56,467 nucleotides of DNA from Curtobacterium sp. 'Ferrero' (GCF_002412165.1 NZ_NXIA01000019.1:1-56467), one strand, 5' to 3'. Positions 7,385-15,453 are shown, counted from the first letter of the stretch. A program made the numbers and translations. Notes: a model not told the origin generated them from the sequence alone.

Positions 7385-9066
7385 GACGGGTCCCCGAACC
7401 GGTGCGTCCGGACGTCCGGCGCACGGTCCGCCGGGTGCTCGGCGGGACGGTCGGGAGGCGCGGTCCGCGTCCCGGACGCGGCGAGCGCCGCGCGGGCGGT
7501 CGCCTCGTCCACCGCGGGGTCGACGGGTACGACGGCGCGGTCGAGTTCGTCGCCGCGTTCGAGGAGCATCCGGACGGCTCCGAGCTGGACGGCGAAGGAC
7601 AGGTCCATGATCTCGACGGGGTTGCCCTCCGCCGCGGTGGTGTTGATGCACCCGCCCCGGTCGAGCACGACGACGTGGTGACCGTCCGGGAACGTCCACC
7701 GTTCGACTGCGGGGGCTTCGCCGGCCGGGACCGCTCCGGCGGCCGTCGCGTCGTCGAGGGCGACCTCCTGCTCGACGCCGCCGGCGACCGCGACGACGGC
7801 CCCGGCCGCGGTGGCTCGGAGCACCCCGAGCGACACGGTGTCGCGCACCCCGGTCGCGCTCATCACGAGGTCGGCCTCGCGGACGGCGTCGACCAGCGGC
7901 GCGACCCGGTACCCGGCGACGACGGCCTGCAGGGCGCGCACGGGGTCGGTGTCGGCGACCACGACGTCGAAGCCGAACGCGCGGAGCACCTGGGCGACCC
8001 CCTCGCCGACCGGACCGAACCCGGCGACGACCGCGGTGCCTCCCGGCCGGACGCGGTGCGCACCCGGGACGAGTCCGTCGAGCAGGTCGAGTGCGGCCGC
8101 GACGGTCGACTGCCCGGTGCCGTACCGGTTGTCGAACAGGGTCTTCGTGCGGGCGTCGTTCACGGCCACGACCGGGATGCCGAGCGTCCCGCGCTCCGCC
8201 ATGACGCGGAGCGGTCGGAGGCCGCTCGTGGTCTCCTCCGCGGCGCCGAGCATCGTCGGCAGCAGCTCCGGTCGTTCCTGGTGGGCGAGGCGGATGACGT
8301 GCGAGCCGTCGTCGAGCAGGATGTGCGGGCGGGTGTCGAGCATCGCGAGGGCGAGCCGGCGTTGCTCGTCGAGGTCGGCCCCGCTGTCCGCGTGCACCGG
8401 GAGACCGGCGTCACGGAGGACGGCCGCGACGGCGTCGTCGGTCTCGTCGGCGTGGGCGTACACGACGACCTCGGCTCCGGCGTCGCGGAGCAGCAGGCTG
8501 AGGACGGCGGTCTTCGGTTCGAGGACCATGCTCACGCCGATCCGCGTGCCGCGGAGGAGCCCGCCGTCGCGGAGCTCGGCGGCGACCGACCGCGAGACGG
8601 GCATCCACCGGCGGGCCCAGCGGATCCGGGCGGCGGCGGCCGGATCGGTCTCGGGGTCACGGCCGGTGGAGACGAGGACGACGTCGTCGGAGAGCGTCGG
8701 GACGCCGAGGACCCCGGGACGGACCGGGACGACCGGACCGAAGGCGTCCTCGTCGACCGCGGGCGCGTGTCGGCCCGCGTCCACCACGACGAGCGTCGCA
8801 CCGTGCGGGCGGTCGGCCTCCCGCTCGACGGCGGCGGCGGACAGCTCCGGCTCCCCCAGGCACCAGAGCTGGTCGACGGGCTCGTCGTCCCGTGACGGTC
8901 GGGCGCCGAGGCCCGTGAGGACGGCGTGCAGCGCGTCGGCGTCGAGGTGGTCGCCGCCGACGATCCGGAAGCGACGACCGGCGACGAGCAGGTTCGTGGC
9001 GGCGGCGAAGCGCCGGACGGCGGCGACGGCCCACGCGGCCCGTGCGGGGTCGGGTCGCTGCGGCAT
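7381..9066 (-). CDS. Divergent S-adenosylhomocysteine hydrolase-like protein
   Basis: A 561-residue homologue of adenosylhomocysteinase, an NAD-dependent thioether hydrolase. Conserved: LDDG (251-254), AEETTSG (276-282), VNDARTKTLFDN (302-313, keeping the catalytic Lys308, Asp312 and Asn313 equivalents) and the NAD motif GFGPVGEG (349-356). Changed: the adenine-contact segment normally containing HMTVET reads MVLEPKT (180-186), the Cys after FDNxYG is Thr317, the NIGHFD His is Gly, the late HPS segment reads NPVEI, and the C-terminal Lys/Tyr tail is replaced by an Asp/Pro/Arg-rich tail. About 150 N-terminal residues are not part of the usual enzyme. The start at 9066 is the first ATG giving a folded-looking N-terminus; the frame stays open far upstream across the PrsW gene, which is an artefact of GC content. 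It is first of three overlapping genes. Confidence 0.85.
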   Translation of the reverse strand: MPQRPDPARAAWAVAAVRRFAAATNLLVAGRRFRIVGGDHLDADALHAVLTGLGARPSRDDEPVDQLWCLGEPELSAAAVEREADRPHGATLVVVDAGRHAPAVDEDAFGPVVPVRPGVLGVPTLSDDVVLVSTGRDPETDPAAAARIRWARRWMPVSRSVAAELRDGGLLRGTRIGVSMVLEPKTAVLSLLLRDAGAEVVVYAHADETDDAVAAVLRDAGLPVHADSGADLDEQRRLALAMLDTRPHILLDDGSHVIRLAHQERPELLPTMLGAAEETTSGLRPLRVMAERGTLGIPVVAVNDARTKTLFDNRYGTGQSTVAAALDLLDGLVPGAHRVRPGGTAVVAGFGPVGEGVAQVLRAFGFDVVVADTDPVRALQAVVAGYRVAPLVDAVREADLVMSATGVRDTVSLGVLRATAAGAVVAVAGGVEQEVALDDATAAGAVPAGEAPAVERWTFPDGHHVVVLDRGGCINTTAAEGNPVEIMDLSFAVQLGAVRMLLERGDELDRAVVPVDPAVDEATARAALAASGTRTAPPDRPAEHPADRAPDVRTHRFGDPS

Positions 9067-9147
9067 GGGGACATCGTAGGGCGCGCGGGCGACGGGCCGG
9101 CGCCGGTCGGGAGGCGCCTGACCCCCGCTGCCGGTCGCGTGCGGTGG

Positions 9148-9203
9148 GTGCGCGTGCGGTGGCGGTGGCCGACCCCCGCCGGTCAGTGCGCGTGCGGTGG
9201 CGG
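9148..9203. repeat. 18-bp direct repeat at the prsW 3' end
   Basis: GTGCGCGTGCGGTGGCGG occurs at 9148-9165 and again at 9186-9203. The second copy encodes the Pro/His-rich last residues of the PrsW-family protein. Flanking ACCCCCGC-CCGGTC segments are also duplicated, so this looks like a local tandem duplication of about 38 nt. Confidence 0.6.
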
Positions 9204-10214
9204 CGTCCGGTCCCAGTCGACCGGGCCGTGCTCGGTCGCGCGCTGCCACGCGGGCATGGTGACGACGGGGCCGGGGCCGTACTCCCCGTCGGCGCCAGCC
9301 CCCGTCACCGGCGCGGAGGGACCGGCGGCGGCCAGCGCCCGGTCCTGCCGACGGTGCCGGACGAGCACGGTGACGAGCACCGCGACCCCGACCGCGGTGA
9401 CGATCGCCAGGCCCACCACGTACAGCGTCGTGGACAGCGTGGCGACGTCGGCGGGGACGTACGGTCCGCGAGCGGCCGAGAACGGGGTGCCGGTGAGCAC
9501 GAACGCCAGCAGCGTCGCGATCGACGAGTTGCTGTCCCACAGGCCGTGGAGGAGCGAGACGCCGATGTACGCCACGAGGAGCGACCACGACCACCGGAGC
9601 CGCACCCCGCCGCGCGCCGCCCCGAACAGCACGGCGCCGAGGATCGCCGTCCAGAGCACGTGGCCGACCGGGGACAGGATCGCCCGGACCACCTCGGTCT
9701 GCAGCAGCGACACCAGGTCGATCCCGCGGCTGGTGATCGCCGCGTTGAACGCGTACCCGGCCGACTCGAACGCGGCGAAGCCGGCGCCGACGGTCGCTCC
9801 GAGGAGCGCCCCCTGCCTCGCGGTCTTCGGTCGGACCCGCCACGCGACGACGACGAGCAGGACGCCCTTGACGAACTCCTCGACGAAGCCGACCGCGATG
9901 TACACGAGCGCGTCCTGCCGCAGGTTCGCCTCGAGCAGCGACGCCCCGAGCACGCCGAGGATGCCGCCGACGAAGAACGCCGTGACGAGCTGCATGGTGC
10001 TGACGGTCCCGGTGACGCGCTCGATCACGAACAGGACGACGGTGAAGGGCACGAGGAAGCTGCCGAGCAGGATGATCGTCGGCACGAGGTTCGTGTTCTG
10101 GGTGGCGACGGTGACCACGATCGTGACGACCCAGAGCAGGAAGCCGCCGAGCAGGGTCTTCCACCACCAGCCGTGGCGGTGGTGCGGGTGGACCGCATCG
10201 AGGGGGAGACTCAT
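9183..10214 (-). CDS. PrsW-family intramembrane metalloprotease
   Basis: A 343-residue polytopic membrane protein with about eight hydrophobic segments. Hallmarks of the PrsW family are seen: EEFVKG (112-117), the Phe/Glu pair in GFAAFESAGY (about 145-154), His185 in SPVGHVLW, and HGLWD (223-227), which together would form the Glu/His metal site within the membrane. PrsW proteases cleave anti-sigma factors in Bacillus; here no sigma factor or anti-sigma gene is adjacent, so the substrate is unknown. The ATG at 10214 is chosen because the hydrophobic core follows a short His-rich lead. The cytoplasmic C-terminal tail is Pro/Gly/His-rich and ends in a duplicated DNA segment. Confidence 0.88.
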   Translation of the reverse strand: MSLPLDAVHPHHRHGWWWKTLLGGFLLWVVTIVVTVATQNTNLVPTIILLGSFLVPFTVVLFVIERVTGTVSTMQLVTAFFVGGILGVLGASLLEANLRQDALVYIAVGFVEEFVKGVLLVVVAWRVRPKTARQGALLGATVGAGFAAFESAGYAFNAAITSRGIDLVSLLQTEVVRAILSPVGHVLWTAILGAVLFGAARGGVRLRWSWSLLVAYIGVSLLHGLWDSNSSIATLLAFVLTGTPFSAARGPYVPADVATLSTTLYVVGLAIVTAVGVAVLVTVLVRHRRQDRALAAAGPSAPVTGAGADGEYGPGPVVTMPAWQRATEHGPVDWDRTPPPHAH

Positions 10215-10306
10215 GCACCCGATCGTGCTCCGCCGCGTCTGATCGTGCTCCGCAGCTGGAGCGGGCCGTCGGGAATGCACGGCGGACGTCGAGCGTCGTA
10301 CCCCGC

Positions 10307-10570
10307 ATGACTGATGAGACGTTCGACAAGGTCACCATGTTCGGCGCGGACTGGTGCCGCGACTGCCGCCGCTCGAAGGCGCTGCTCGACACCCTCGGGG
10401 TGGACTACGAGTACGTCGACGTCGAGGCCGACCTGTCCGCGGCCGACCGGGCCGAGGCGATCAGCGGCCGGAAGAACATCCCGGTCGTGGTGCTGCCGAA
10501 CGGCAAGCACTTCGTCGAGCCGTCCGATGCCGAACTGCGTGGCGAGCTCGAGGCATCCGGCATCGTCTGA
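10307..10570 (+). CDS. Glutaredoxin-like protein (mycoredoxin type)
   Basis: An 87-residue thioredoxin-fold protein with redox motif Cys17-Arg-Asp-Cys20 (WCRDC) at the start of helix 1 and the cis-proline region NIPVVVLPNG. This fits the actinobacterial mycoredoxin/NrdH-like group, which reduces mixed disulfides with mycothiol or acts as a general dithiol reductant in the cytosol. It is divergent from the PrsW gene and only 46 nt before the fuconolactonase gene on the same strand, but the fucose operator lies between them, so the two are probably regulated separately. The motif CRDC differs from the more usual CPYC or CVQC. Confidence 0.88.
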   Translation: MTDETFDKVTMFGADWCRDCRRSKALLDTLGVDYEYVDVEADLSAADRAEAISGRKNIPVVVLPNGKHFVEPSDAELRGELEASGIV

Positions 10571-10584
10571 CGCCGGAAGCTGCC

Positions 10585-10601
10585 CGGACATCGGATGATT
10601 C
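10585..10601 (+). promoter_or_regulatory. Predicted fucose operator, site A
   Basis: CGGACATCGGATGATTC, matching the dyad seen at 11535-11551 and, inverted, at 21864-21880 (all share GACATnGGATG). It lies 15 nt upstream of the fuconolactonase start. Probably bound by the FadR-type regulator encoded at 13326-14003; this is inference from position and sequence similarity. Confidence 0.65.
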
Positions 10602-10616
10602 GGGCATGATGAGCGG

Positions 10617-11543
10617 GTGAGCATCGATGCGCACCACCACCTCTGGGACCCGTCCGACCGGGACTACCCCTGGATGGACGACTCGGTCGCCCCGATCCGA
10701 CGGCGGTTCGACGTCGACGACCTCCGCGCCGCACTCGAGGGCTCCGGCGTCGACCGGACCGTCGTCGTGCAGGCCGTCCACGACCCCGGCGAGACCGCGT
10801 GGCTCCTCCGACAGCCCGCGCCGGTCGCCGGGGTCGTCGGGTGGGTCGACCTGACCGCGCCGGACGTCGACGAGCGCCTCGCCGCGATCGTCGCCGAACA
10901 CCCCGCCGCGCTCGTCGCCGAACACCCCGCCGCGCTCGTCGCCGACGACCCGGAGGTCGAGACGGTCGCTCCCCGCCTGGTGGGCATCCGCCACCAGGCA
11001 CAGGACGAGCCCGACCCGGGGTGGCTCGCGCGTCCGGACGTGGTCCGCGGCGTCCGAGCCGTCGCCGACGCCGGCCTGGCGTTCGACCTGCTGGTGCGCG
11101 AGCGGGAGCACGGGGCGGCGCTGGCGCTCGTCGACGCCGTGCCCGAAGGCCGGTTCGTGCTCGACCACGCCGGCAAGCCCGCGATCGCGGACGACCACGG
11201 TCCCGGCGGATCCGCGGTCGCCGACGCCTGGCGAGCACGGATGCGGGCGTTCGCGGCGCGGCCGAACGTGGTCTGCAAGGTGTCGGGGCTCCTCACCGAG
11301 GCCGGCAACGACTGGCGGGACCGTCCGGTCGCCCGGTACCTCCGCGAGGTCGTCGGGACGTTCGGACCGGACCGCTCGATGTTCGGGTCGGACTGGCCCG
11401 TGTCGACCCTGGCGGCCGACCACGCCGAGGTCCTGCACACCACGACGGCCGCCCTGGCAGACCTGTCCCCGAGCGAACGGCACGACGTCTCCACCGGCAC
11501 GGCGGAGCGGACGTACTTCCCGGGCGAGGTGACGCAGACATAG
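10617..11543 (+). CDS. L-fuconolactone hydrolase (amidohydrolase family 2)
   Basis: A 308-residue amidohydrolase-2 protein predicted to open L-fucono-1,4-lactone to L-fuconate, the second step of oxidative fucose breakdown. Seen: the N-terminal metal motif DAHHHLWDP (His6-His8), the DLRAALEGSGVDRTVVVQA strand, LDHAGKP in the middle and the late FGSDWPV with the catalytic Asp. The GTG start lies within GGGTGAGC, 15 nt after the predicted operator. Between residues about 91 and 108 an eight-residue unit (AEHPAALV) is repeated, encoded by a perfect 24-bp tandem duplication. It is the first gene of the plus-strand fucose arm, 49 nt before the next gene. Confidence 0.87.
   Translation: MSIDAHHHLWDPSDRDYPWMDDSVAPIRRRFDVDDLRAALEGSGVDRTVVVQAVHDPGETAWLLRQPAPVAGVVGWVDLTAPDVDERLAAIVAEHPAALVAEHPAALVADDPEVETVAPRLVGIRHQAQDEPDPGWLARPDVVRGVRAVADAGLAFDLLVREREHGAALALVDAVPEGRFVLDHAGKPAIADDHGPGGSAVADAWRARMRAFAARPNVVCKVSGLLTEAGNDWRDRPVARYLREVVGTFGPDRSMFGSDWPVSTLAADHAEVLHTTTAALADLSPSERHDVSTGTAERTYFPGEVTQT
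10891..10938 (+). repeat. 24-bp perfect tandem duplication within a gene
   Basis: Two exact copies of a 24-nt unit (10891-10914 and 10915-10938), followed by the first bases of a third. In frame in the fuconolactonase gene, it duplicates eight residues without breaking the reading frame. Confidence 0.9.
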
Positions 11544-11551
11544 GATGTCTG
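11535..11551 (+). promoter_or_regulatory. Predicted fucose operator, site B
   Basis: CAGACATAGGATGTCTG, a perfect 7-bp inverted repeat around AGG. It overlaps the fuconolactonase stop codon (TAG at 11541-11543) and lies 41 nt before the FAH-hydrolase start, so it could control an internal promoter. It is the most symmetric of the three sites. Confidence 0.65.
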
Positions 11552-11592
11552 TGGCGTCCGACACGGGTGCCACGCAACGAGAGCGAGGAACG

Positions 11593-12453
11593 ATGCTGTT
11601 CGCACGACTCGGCCCGGCCGGCGACGAGATGCCGGTGGCCATCGACCCCGAGGGCACGGTGTACGACCTGCGGCCGCTGACCTCCGACATCACCGGGGCG
11701 TTCCTCGCCGCCGACCCCGGCCCGGTGGCGCTCGTCGAGCACGCCCGTGCCGCCGGCGACCTGCCGACCATCCCCGCCGACGACGCCGGGAAGATGCGGC
11801 GCGGGGCACCGGTCGCACGCCCGGGCAAGGTCGTGTGCATCGGCCTGAACTACCGCGACCACGCCGCCGAGACCGGTGCAGCGATCCCGACCGAGCCCGT
11901 CGTGTTCATGAAGGACCCGTCGACGGTGATCGGCCCCGACGACCAGGTCCTCGTCCCCCGAGGCTCGACCAAGACGGACTGGGAGGTCGAGCTCGCCCTC
12001 GTGATCGGCACCACCGCCCGCTACTGCGCCTCCGAGGCCGACGCCGCCGCGTGCATCGCGGGCTACACCATCGCTCACGACGTCTCCGAGCGGGAGTTCC
12101 AGCTCGAACGCGGCGGGCAGTGGGACAAGGGCAAGTCGTGCGAGACCTTCAACCCGCTCGGTCCCTGGCTCGTCACCGCGGACGCCGTCGACCCCGCCGA
12201 CCTGCGCATGCACCTGTCGGTCAACGGCGAGACCCGGCAGGACGGCACCACCGCGGACATGGTCTTCCGACCGGCCGAGATCGTCCGCTACCTGTCGCAG
12301 TTCATGGTCCTGCACCCGGGCGACGTGGTGAACACCGGCACCCCGGCCGGGGTCGCACTCGGCACCGGCGCGCCGTACCTCGCGCCAGGCGACGTCGTCG
12401 AGCTGCGCATCGACGGGTTGGGCACCCAGCGCCAGACGGTCGGTGCGGCATGA
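11593..12453 (+). CDS. FAH-family hydrolase, probable 2,4-diketo-3-deoxy-L-fuconate hydrolase
   Basis: A 286-residue fumarylacetoacetate-hydrolase-fold protein, predicted to catalyse the last step of the pathway and split diketo-deoxy-L-fuconate into pyruvate and L-lactate. Divalent-metal ligands are visible as Glu132 and Glu134 (DWEVELALVIG) and Asp163 (AHDVSERE). Typical FAH motifs GLNYRDHAAE (84-93) and VFMKDPS are present, and the C-terminal GDVVNTGTPAGVALG closes the active site. The ATG at 11593 follows GCGAGGAACG; an upstream in-frame ATG at 11545 lies within the operator and is rejected. The stop overlaps the SDR start as ATGA. The role is inferred from the neighbours, since FAH proteins also occur in aromatic degradation. 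Confidence 0.87.
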   Translation: MLFARLGPAGDEMPVAIDPEGTVYDLRPLTSDITGAFLAADPGPVALVEHARAAGDLPTIPADDAGKMRRGAPVARPGKVVCIGLNYRDHAAETGAAIPTEPVVFMKDPSTVIGPDDQVLVPRGSTKTDWEVELALVIGTTARYCASEADAAACIAGYTIAHDVSEREFQLERGGQWDKGKSCETFNPLGPWLVTADAVDPADLRMHLSVNGETRQDGTTADMVFRPAEIVRYLSQFMVLHPGDVVNTGTPAGVALGTGAPYLAPGDVVELRIDGLGTQRQTVGAA

Positions 12454-13214
12454 GCGCCGCGGGCCACGACGGCGCCGGTACACACGAGGGGGTCAGGGCC
12501 GTGGTCACGGGCGGGGCGTCCGGCATCGGCGCCGCGATCGTGGCCGCCCTGCGCGAGCGCGGCGCGACGGTCGCCGTCCTGGACCTCCGTCCCGGCGACG
12601 ACGGCCTGTCCTTCGCGTGCGACGTCGCCGACGACGACTCCGTCCGCACCGCCGTGCAGGCAGCAGTCGACGCCCTCGGCGGCCTCGACGTCGTGGTGAA
12701 CAACGCGGGCATCGGGGCACAGGGGACCGTCGAGGACAACCCCGACGACGAGTGGCGCCGTGTGCACGAGGTCAACGTCCTCGGCACCGTCCGCGTCACG
12801 CGCGCCGCGCTGCCCCACCTCCGTGCTTCCGGCAACGCGAGCATCGTCAACACGTGCTCGATCGCGGCGACGGCCGGACTCCCCCAGCGGGCGCTCTACT
12901 CCGCCACGAAGGGCGCGATCGCCGCCCTCACCCGCGCCATGGCGGCGGACCACCTCCGCGAGGGCATCCGGGTCAACGCGGTCAACCCCGGCACCGCGGA
13001 CACGCCCTGGGTCGGCCGGCTCCTCGCGTCCGCGCCCGACCCGGCCGCCGAGCGCGCCGCCCTCGAGGCCCGCCAGCCCCACGGGCGGCTCGTCGCGGCG
13101 GAGGAGGTCGCCGAGGCGGTCGCGTACCTGACGAGTCCGGCCGCCCGGTCGACGACGGGGGTCGACCTCGCGGTCGACGGCGGGATGCAGGCACTGCGCC
13201 TGCGTCCGGCGTGA
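12450..13214 (+). CDS. SDR oxidoreductase, probable 2-keto-3-deoxy-L-fuconate dehydrogenase
   Basis: A 254-residue classical short-chain dehydrogenase. Seen: cofactor motif TGGASGIG (20-27), Asp45 after the second strand suggesting preference for NAD, NNAG (84-87), and the catalytic Ser137, Tyr150 and Lys154. It ends with the DGGMQALRL tail typical of sugar-acid dehydrogenases. It is predicted to oxidise 2-keto-3-deoxy-L-fuconate at C4 to the diketo acid cleaved by the FAH hydrolase. The four-nucleotide overlap with that gene supports consecutive steps. The assignment depends on the fuconate dehydratase in the other arm; by sequence alone only an SDR call would be safe. Confidence 0.87.
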   Translation: MSAAGHDGAGTHEGVRAVVTGGASGIGAAIVAALRERGATVAVLDLRPGDDGLSFACDVADDDSVRTAVQAAVDALGGLDVVVNNAGIGAQGTVEDNPDDEWRRVHEVNVLGTVRVTRAALPHLRASGNASIVNTCSIAATAGLPQRALYSATKGAIAALTRAMAADHLREGIRVNAVNPGTADTPWVGRLLASAPDPAAERAALEARQPHGRLVAAEEVAEAVAYLTSPAARSTTGVDLAVDGGMQALRLRPA

Positions 13215-13325
13215 CGGCCGTCACCGGGTCGGACGGGAGGCACGACTATCGTCGTCCTGTCGGCGCGCGTCCGCGCGCGGGCGGGCTGTCCGCGCGGCAG
13301 CGCGGGTCGAGCAGGAGGTGGTGAC

Positions 13326-14003
13326 GTGGCGTCGCTGACCGACGATGCGATCGCACGCATCCAGCAGATGATCGTGAGCGGCGAGCTCCGACCCGGGCAG
13401 CGCCTCCCGCCCGAGAAGGAGCTCAGCGAGTCGCTCGGCCTCTCGCGCAACAGCCTGCGCGAGGCCGTCAAGGCGCTCGAGCTCATCCGGGTGCTCGACG
13501 TCCGCCGCGGGGACGGCACCTACGTGACCTCGCTCGAGCCGGCGGTGCTGCTCGAGGCCGTGTCGTTCGTCGTCGACATGCACCACGACCGGTCCCTGGT
13601 CGACCTGCTCGAGGTGCGACGGATCCTGGAACCCGCGTCCGCCGTCCTCGCCACCGCCCGGGCGTCGGAACAGCAGATCGACGAGCTGGCGACGCTCATG
13701 GAGGCGGTCGACGACGCGACGGGTGTCGAGGACCTCGTGGCGCACGACCTTCACTTCCACTCCACCATCGCGACCATCGGCGGCAACCAGTACCTGTCCG
13801 GCCTGCTCGACGCTCTGTCCAGCAAGACCGTGCGGGTGCGGGTGTGGCGCGGCCTCACGCAGAACGGCTCGGTGCAGCGCACGCTCGACGAGCACGCCGC
13901 GATCGTCGATGCCATCCGCCGCCGCGACCCGCAGCTCGTGCAGTCCCTCGTGGTCGCGCACGTCGAGGGCGTGGAGCGGTGGCTGCGGCGCTCGCTCGAG
14001 TGA
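13326..14003 (+). CDS. FadR-subfamily GntR transcriptional regulator of the fucose locus
   Basis: A 225-residue GntR-family regulator: an N-terminal winged helix (DAIARIQQMIVSGELRPGQRLPPEKELSESLGLS across residues 6-40, recognition helix RNSLREAVKALE) and a C-terminal all-helical FCD ligand domain. The FCD metal/carboxylate ligands are seen (Asp and His in AHDLHFHSTIA, His in DEHAAIVDAI and VVAHVEG). The GTG start is set by a strong AGGAGG at about 13312. It lies in the fucose locus between the two arms and is the natural candidate for binding the three dyads at 10585, 11535 and 21864, with a pathway sugar acid as inducer. No copy of the dyad was found directly before its own start. Confidence 0.88.
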   Translation: MASLTDDAIARIQQMIVSGELRPGQRLPPEKELSESLGLSRNSLREAVKALELIRVLDVRRGDGTYVTSLEPAVLLEAVSFVVDMHHDRSLVDLLEVRRILEPASAVLATARASEQQIDELATLMEAVDDATGVEDLVAHDLHFHSTIATIGGNQYLSGLLDALSSKTVRVRVWRGLTQNGSVQRTLDEHAAIVDAIRRRDPQLVQSLVVAHVEGVERWLRRSLE

Positions 14004-14097
14004 ACCTGGGAGGCCGTCGAGCACGGGCGGAGCAGGATCGGGCGCTGATCGCTCCCGGTACCCGCCGGGTGCGTCGCCCCACACCAGGAGGAACACC

Positions 14098-14376
14098 GTG
14101 TTCGGTCTCATCGTCAGCCTGATCATCATCGGACTCATCGCCGGCGCGATCGCCCGGCTGCTCATCCCCGGCAAGCAGGACATCGGCATCATCATGACGA
14201 TCGTCCTCGGCATCGTCGGCTCGTTCGTGGGCGGCTTCCTCGGCTACCTGATCTTCCAGCACGACCCGATGGACGGTTTCTTCCAGCCGGCGGGCATCAT
14301 CGGCTCGATCATCGGCGCCGTCATCGTGCTCTTCATCTACACCCGCTTCGCCGGCCGCGGAGCGCGCACCCGCTGA
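14098..14376 (+). CDS. GlsB/YeaQ/YmgE-family small membrane protein
   Basis: A 92-residue, very hydrophobic protein with three predicted membrane segments (LIVSLIIIGLIAGAIARLL, IIMTIVLGIVGSFVGGFLGYLI and IIGSIIGAVIVLFIYTRF) and the Gly-rich patterns of the transglycosylase-associated/YeaQ family, commonly stress-induced in the cytoplasmic membrane. The GTG start at 14098 has an ideal AGGAGG eight bases upstream. It lies at the end of the plus-strand fucose arm, but with 94 nt of intergenic sequence it may have its own promoter. A link to fucose use is not implied. Confidence 0.88.
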   Translation: MFGLIVSLIIIGLIAGAIARLLIPGKQDIGIIMTIVLGIVGSFVGGFLGYLIFQHDPMDGFFQPAGIIGSIIGAVIVLFIYTRFAGRGARTR

Positions 14377-14400
14377 CGCCGGCACCCCGGCGTACGAGCG

Positions 14401-14442
14401 AAGTCACCCCGAACCGCGCATCCGCGTGGTCCGGGGTGACTT
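14401..14442. terminator. Bidirectional terminator between the two fucose arms
   Basis: Long imperfect hairpin: AAGTCACCCCG at 14401-14411 pairs with 14432-14442, and inner bases pair with bulges. It is positioned where the plus-strand (YeaQ end 14376) and minus-strand (reductase end 14500) transcripts converge. Confidence 0.75.
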
Positions 14443-14499
14443 GCGTCGTCCGCGGGTGACCGGCGTCGAGGGACGCCCCCGGCAACGACCGTGCCCGCG

Positions 14500-15453
14500 T
14501 CAGTCGTCGAGCAACCCCGCCGCGCGCAGGTCCTCCCAGAGCGCCTCGGGCACGGTCGCGGCCGCCCGCGCGGCGTTCGACCGCACCTGCTCGGCCGACT
14601 GGGCACCGAGCGCGATCGCCCGGACCGCTGCGGCCCGTCGCGGGAACGCGAGCGCGGCCTCCGGCAGGGTGACGCCGTGCCGTTCGCACACGTCGGCGAT
14701 CGCATCGGCGCGTTCGACGAGCGACGCCGGCGCCGGCGCGTAGTCGTAGGTCGCCGACGCGTCCGGCCGCTCCCGTCCGAGGAGCCCCGAATTGTAGACG
14801 CCGACCGCGACGACCGCGACGCCGAGCTCGGCGCACCGGGCGACCAGCGCCGCCGCCGGCTGCTCGAGCAGGGTGTACCGCCCGGCGAGCATGACGACGT
14901 CGCACAGGCCGGTCTCCACGGCCGCGGCCAGGGCGTCGACCGAGTTCGACCCGACGCCGACGGCGCGCACGACACCCTCGTCGCGGAGCTCGGCGAGGGT
15001 CGGCAACGCCTGGGTGAGCCCGTCGGTCAGCGAGTACACGTCGGGGTCGTGCAGGTAGGCGACATCGACGTGGTCCAGGCCGAGTCGGTCGAGCGACTCG
15101 TCGAGCGACCGGCGCACCCCCGACGGCGACGGATCCCACTGCCGGACCGTGTCGTCGGGTACGGCGAAGCCACCAGAGGCCAGGTCGTCGCCGCGCCCGC
15201 GGCCGGGGACGAGCAGGCGTCCGACCTTGGTCGAGACCAGGTACCCGGACCGCGGCCGACCGGCGAGCGCCGCGCCGAGCCGTCGCTCGGACAGGCCGAG
15301 GCCGTAGTGCGGGGCCGTGTCGAACCCGCGGACGCCGGCGTCCCACGCGGCGTCGACCGCTGCTCGGGCGTCGTCGTCCGTCACCGGCCGGAGCAGGTTG
15401 CCGATGCCGGCGCCACCGAACCAGAACGGTCCCCGGTCGAGGTCGAGGGTCAC
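14500..15453 (-). CDS. Aldo/keto reductase, probable L-fucose 1-dehydrogenase
   Basis: A 317-residue aldo/keto reductase resembling D-threo-aldose/L-fucose 1-dehydrogenases, which oxidise the sugar hemiacetal to the lactone with NAD(P). Tetrad residues: Asp45 and Tyr50 (FDTAPHYG), Lys76 (STKVGRL) and His in VAYLHDPD. The opening segment GPFWFGGAGIGNL with SERRLGAAL is typical of this subgroup. The GTG start overlaps the mutarotase stop as GTGA. As last gene of the minus-strand fucose operon it would supply the first oxidative step, giving fuconolactone for the lactonase in the other arm. Substrate assignment rests on context. Confidence 0.87.
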   Translation of the reverse strand: MTLDLDRGPFWFGGAGIGNLLRPVTDDDARAAVDAAWDAGVRGFDTAPHYGLGLSERRLGAALAGRPRSGYLVSTKVGRLLVPGRGRGDDLASGGFAVPDDTVRQWDPSPSGVRRSLDESLDRLGLDHVDVAYLHDPDVYSLTDGLTQALPTLAELRDEGVVRAVGVGSNSVDALAAAVETGLCDVVMLAGRYTLLEQPAAALVARCAELGVAVVAVGVYNSGLLGRERPDASATYDYAPAPASLVERADAIADVCERHGVTLPEAALAFPRRAAAVRAIALGAQSAEQVRSNAARAAATVPEALWEDLRAAGLLDD

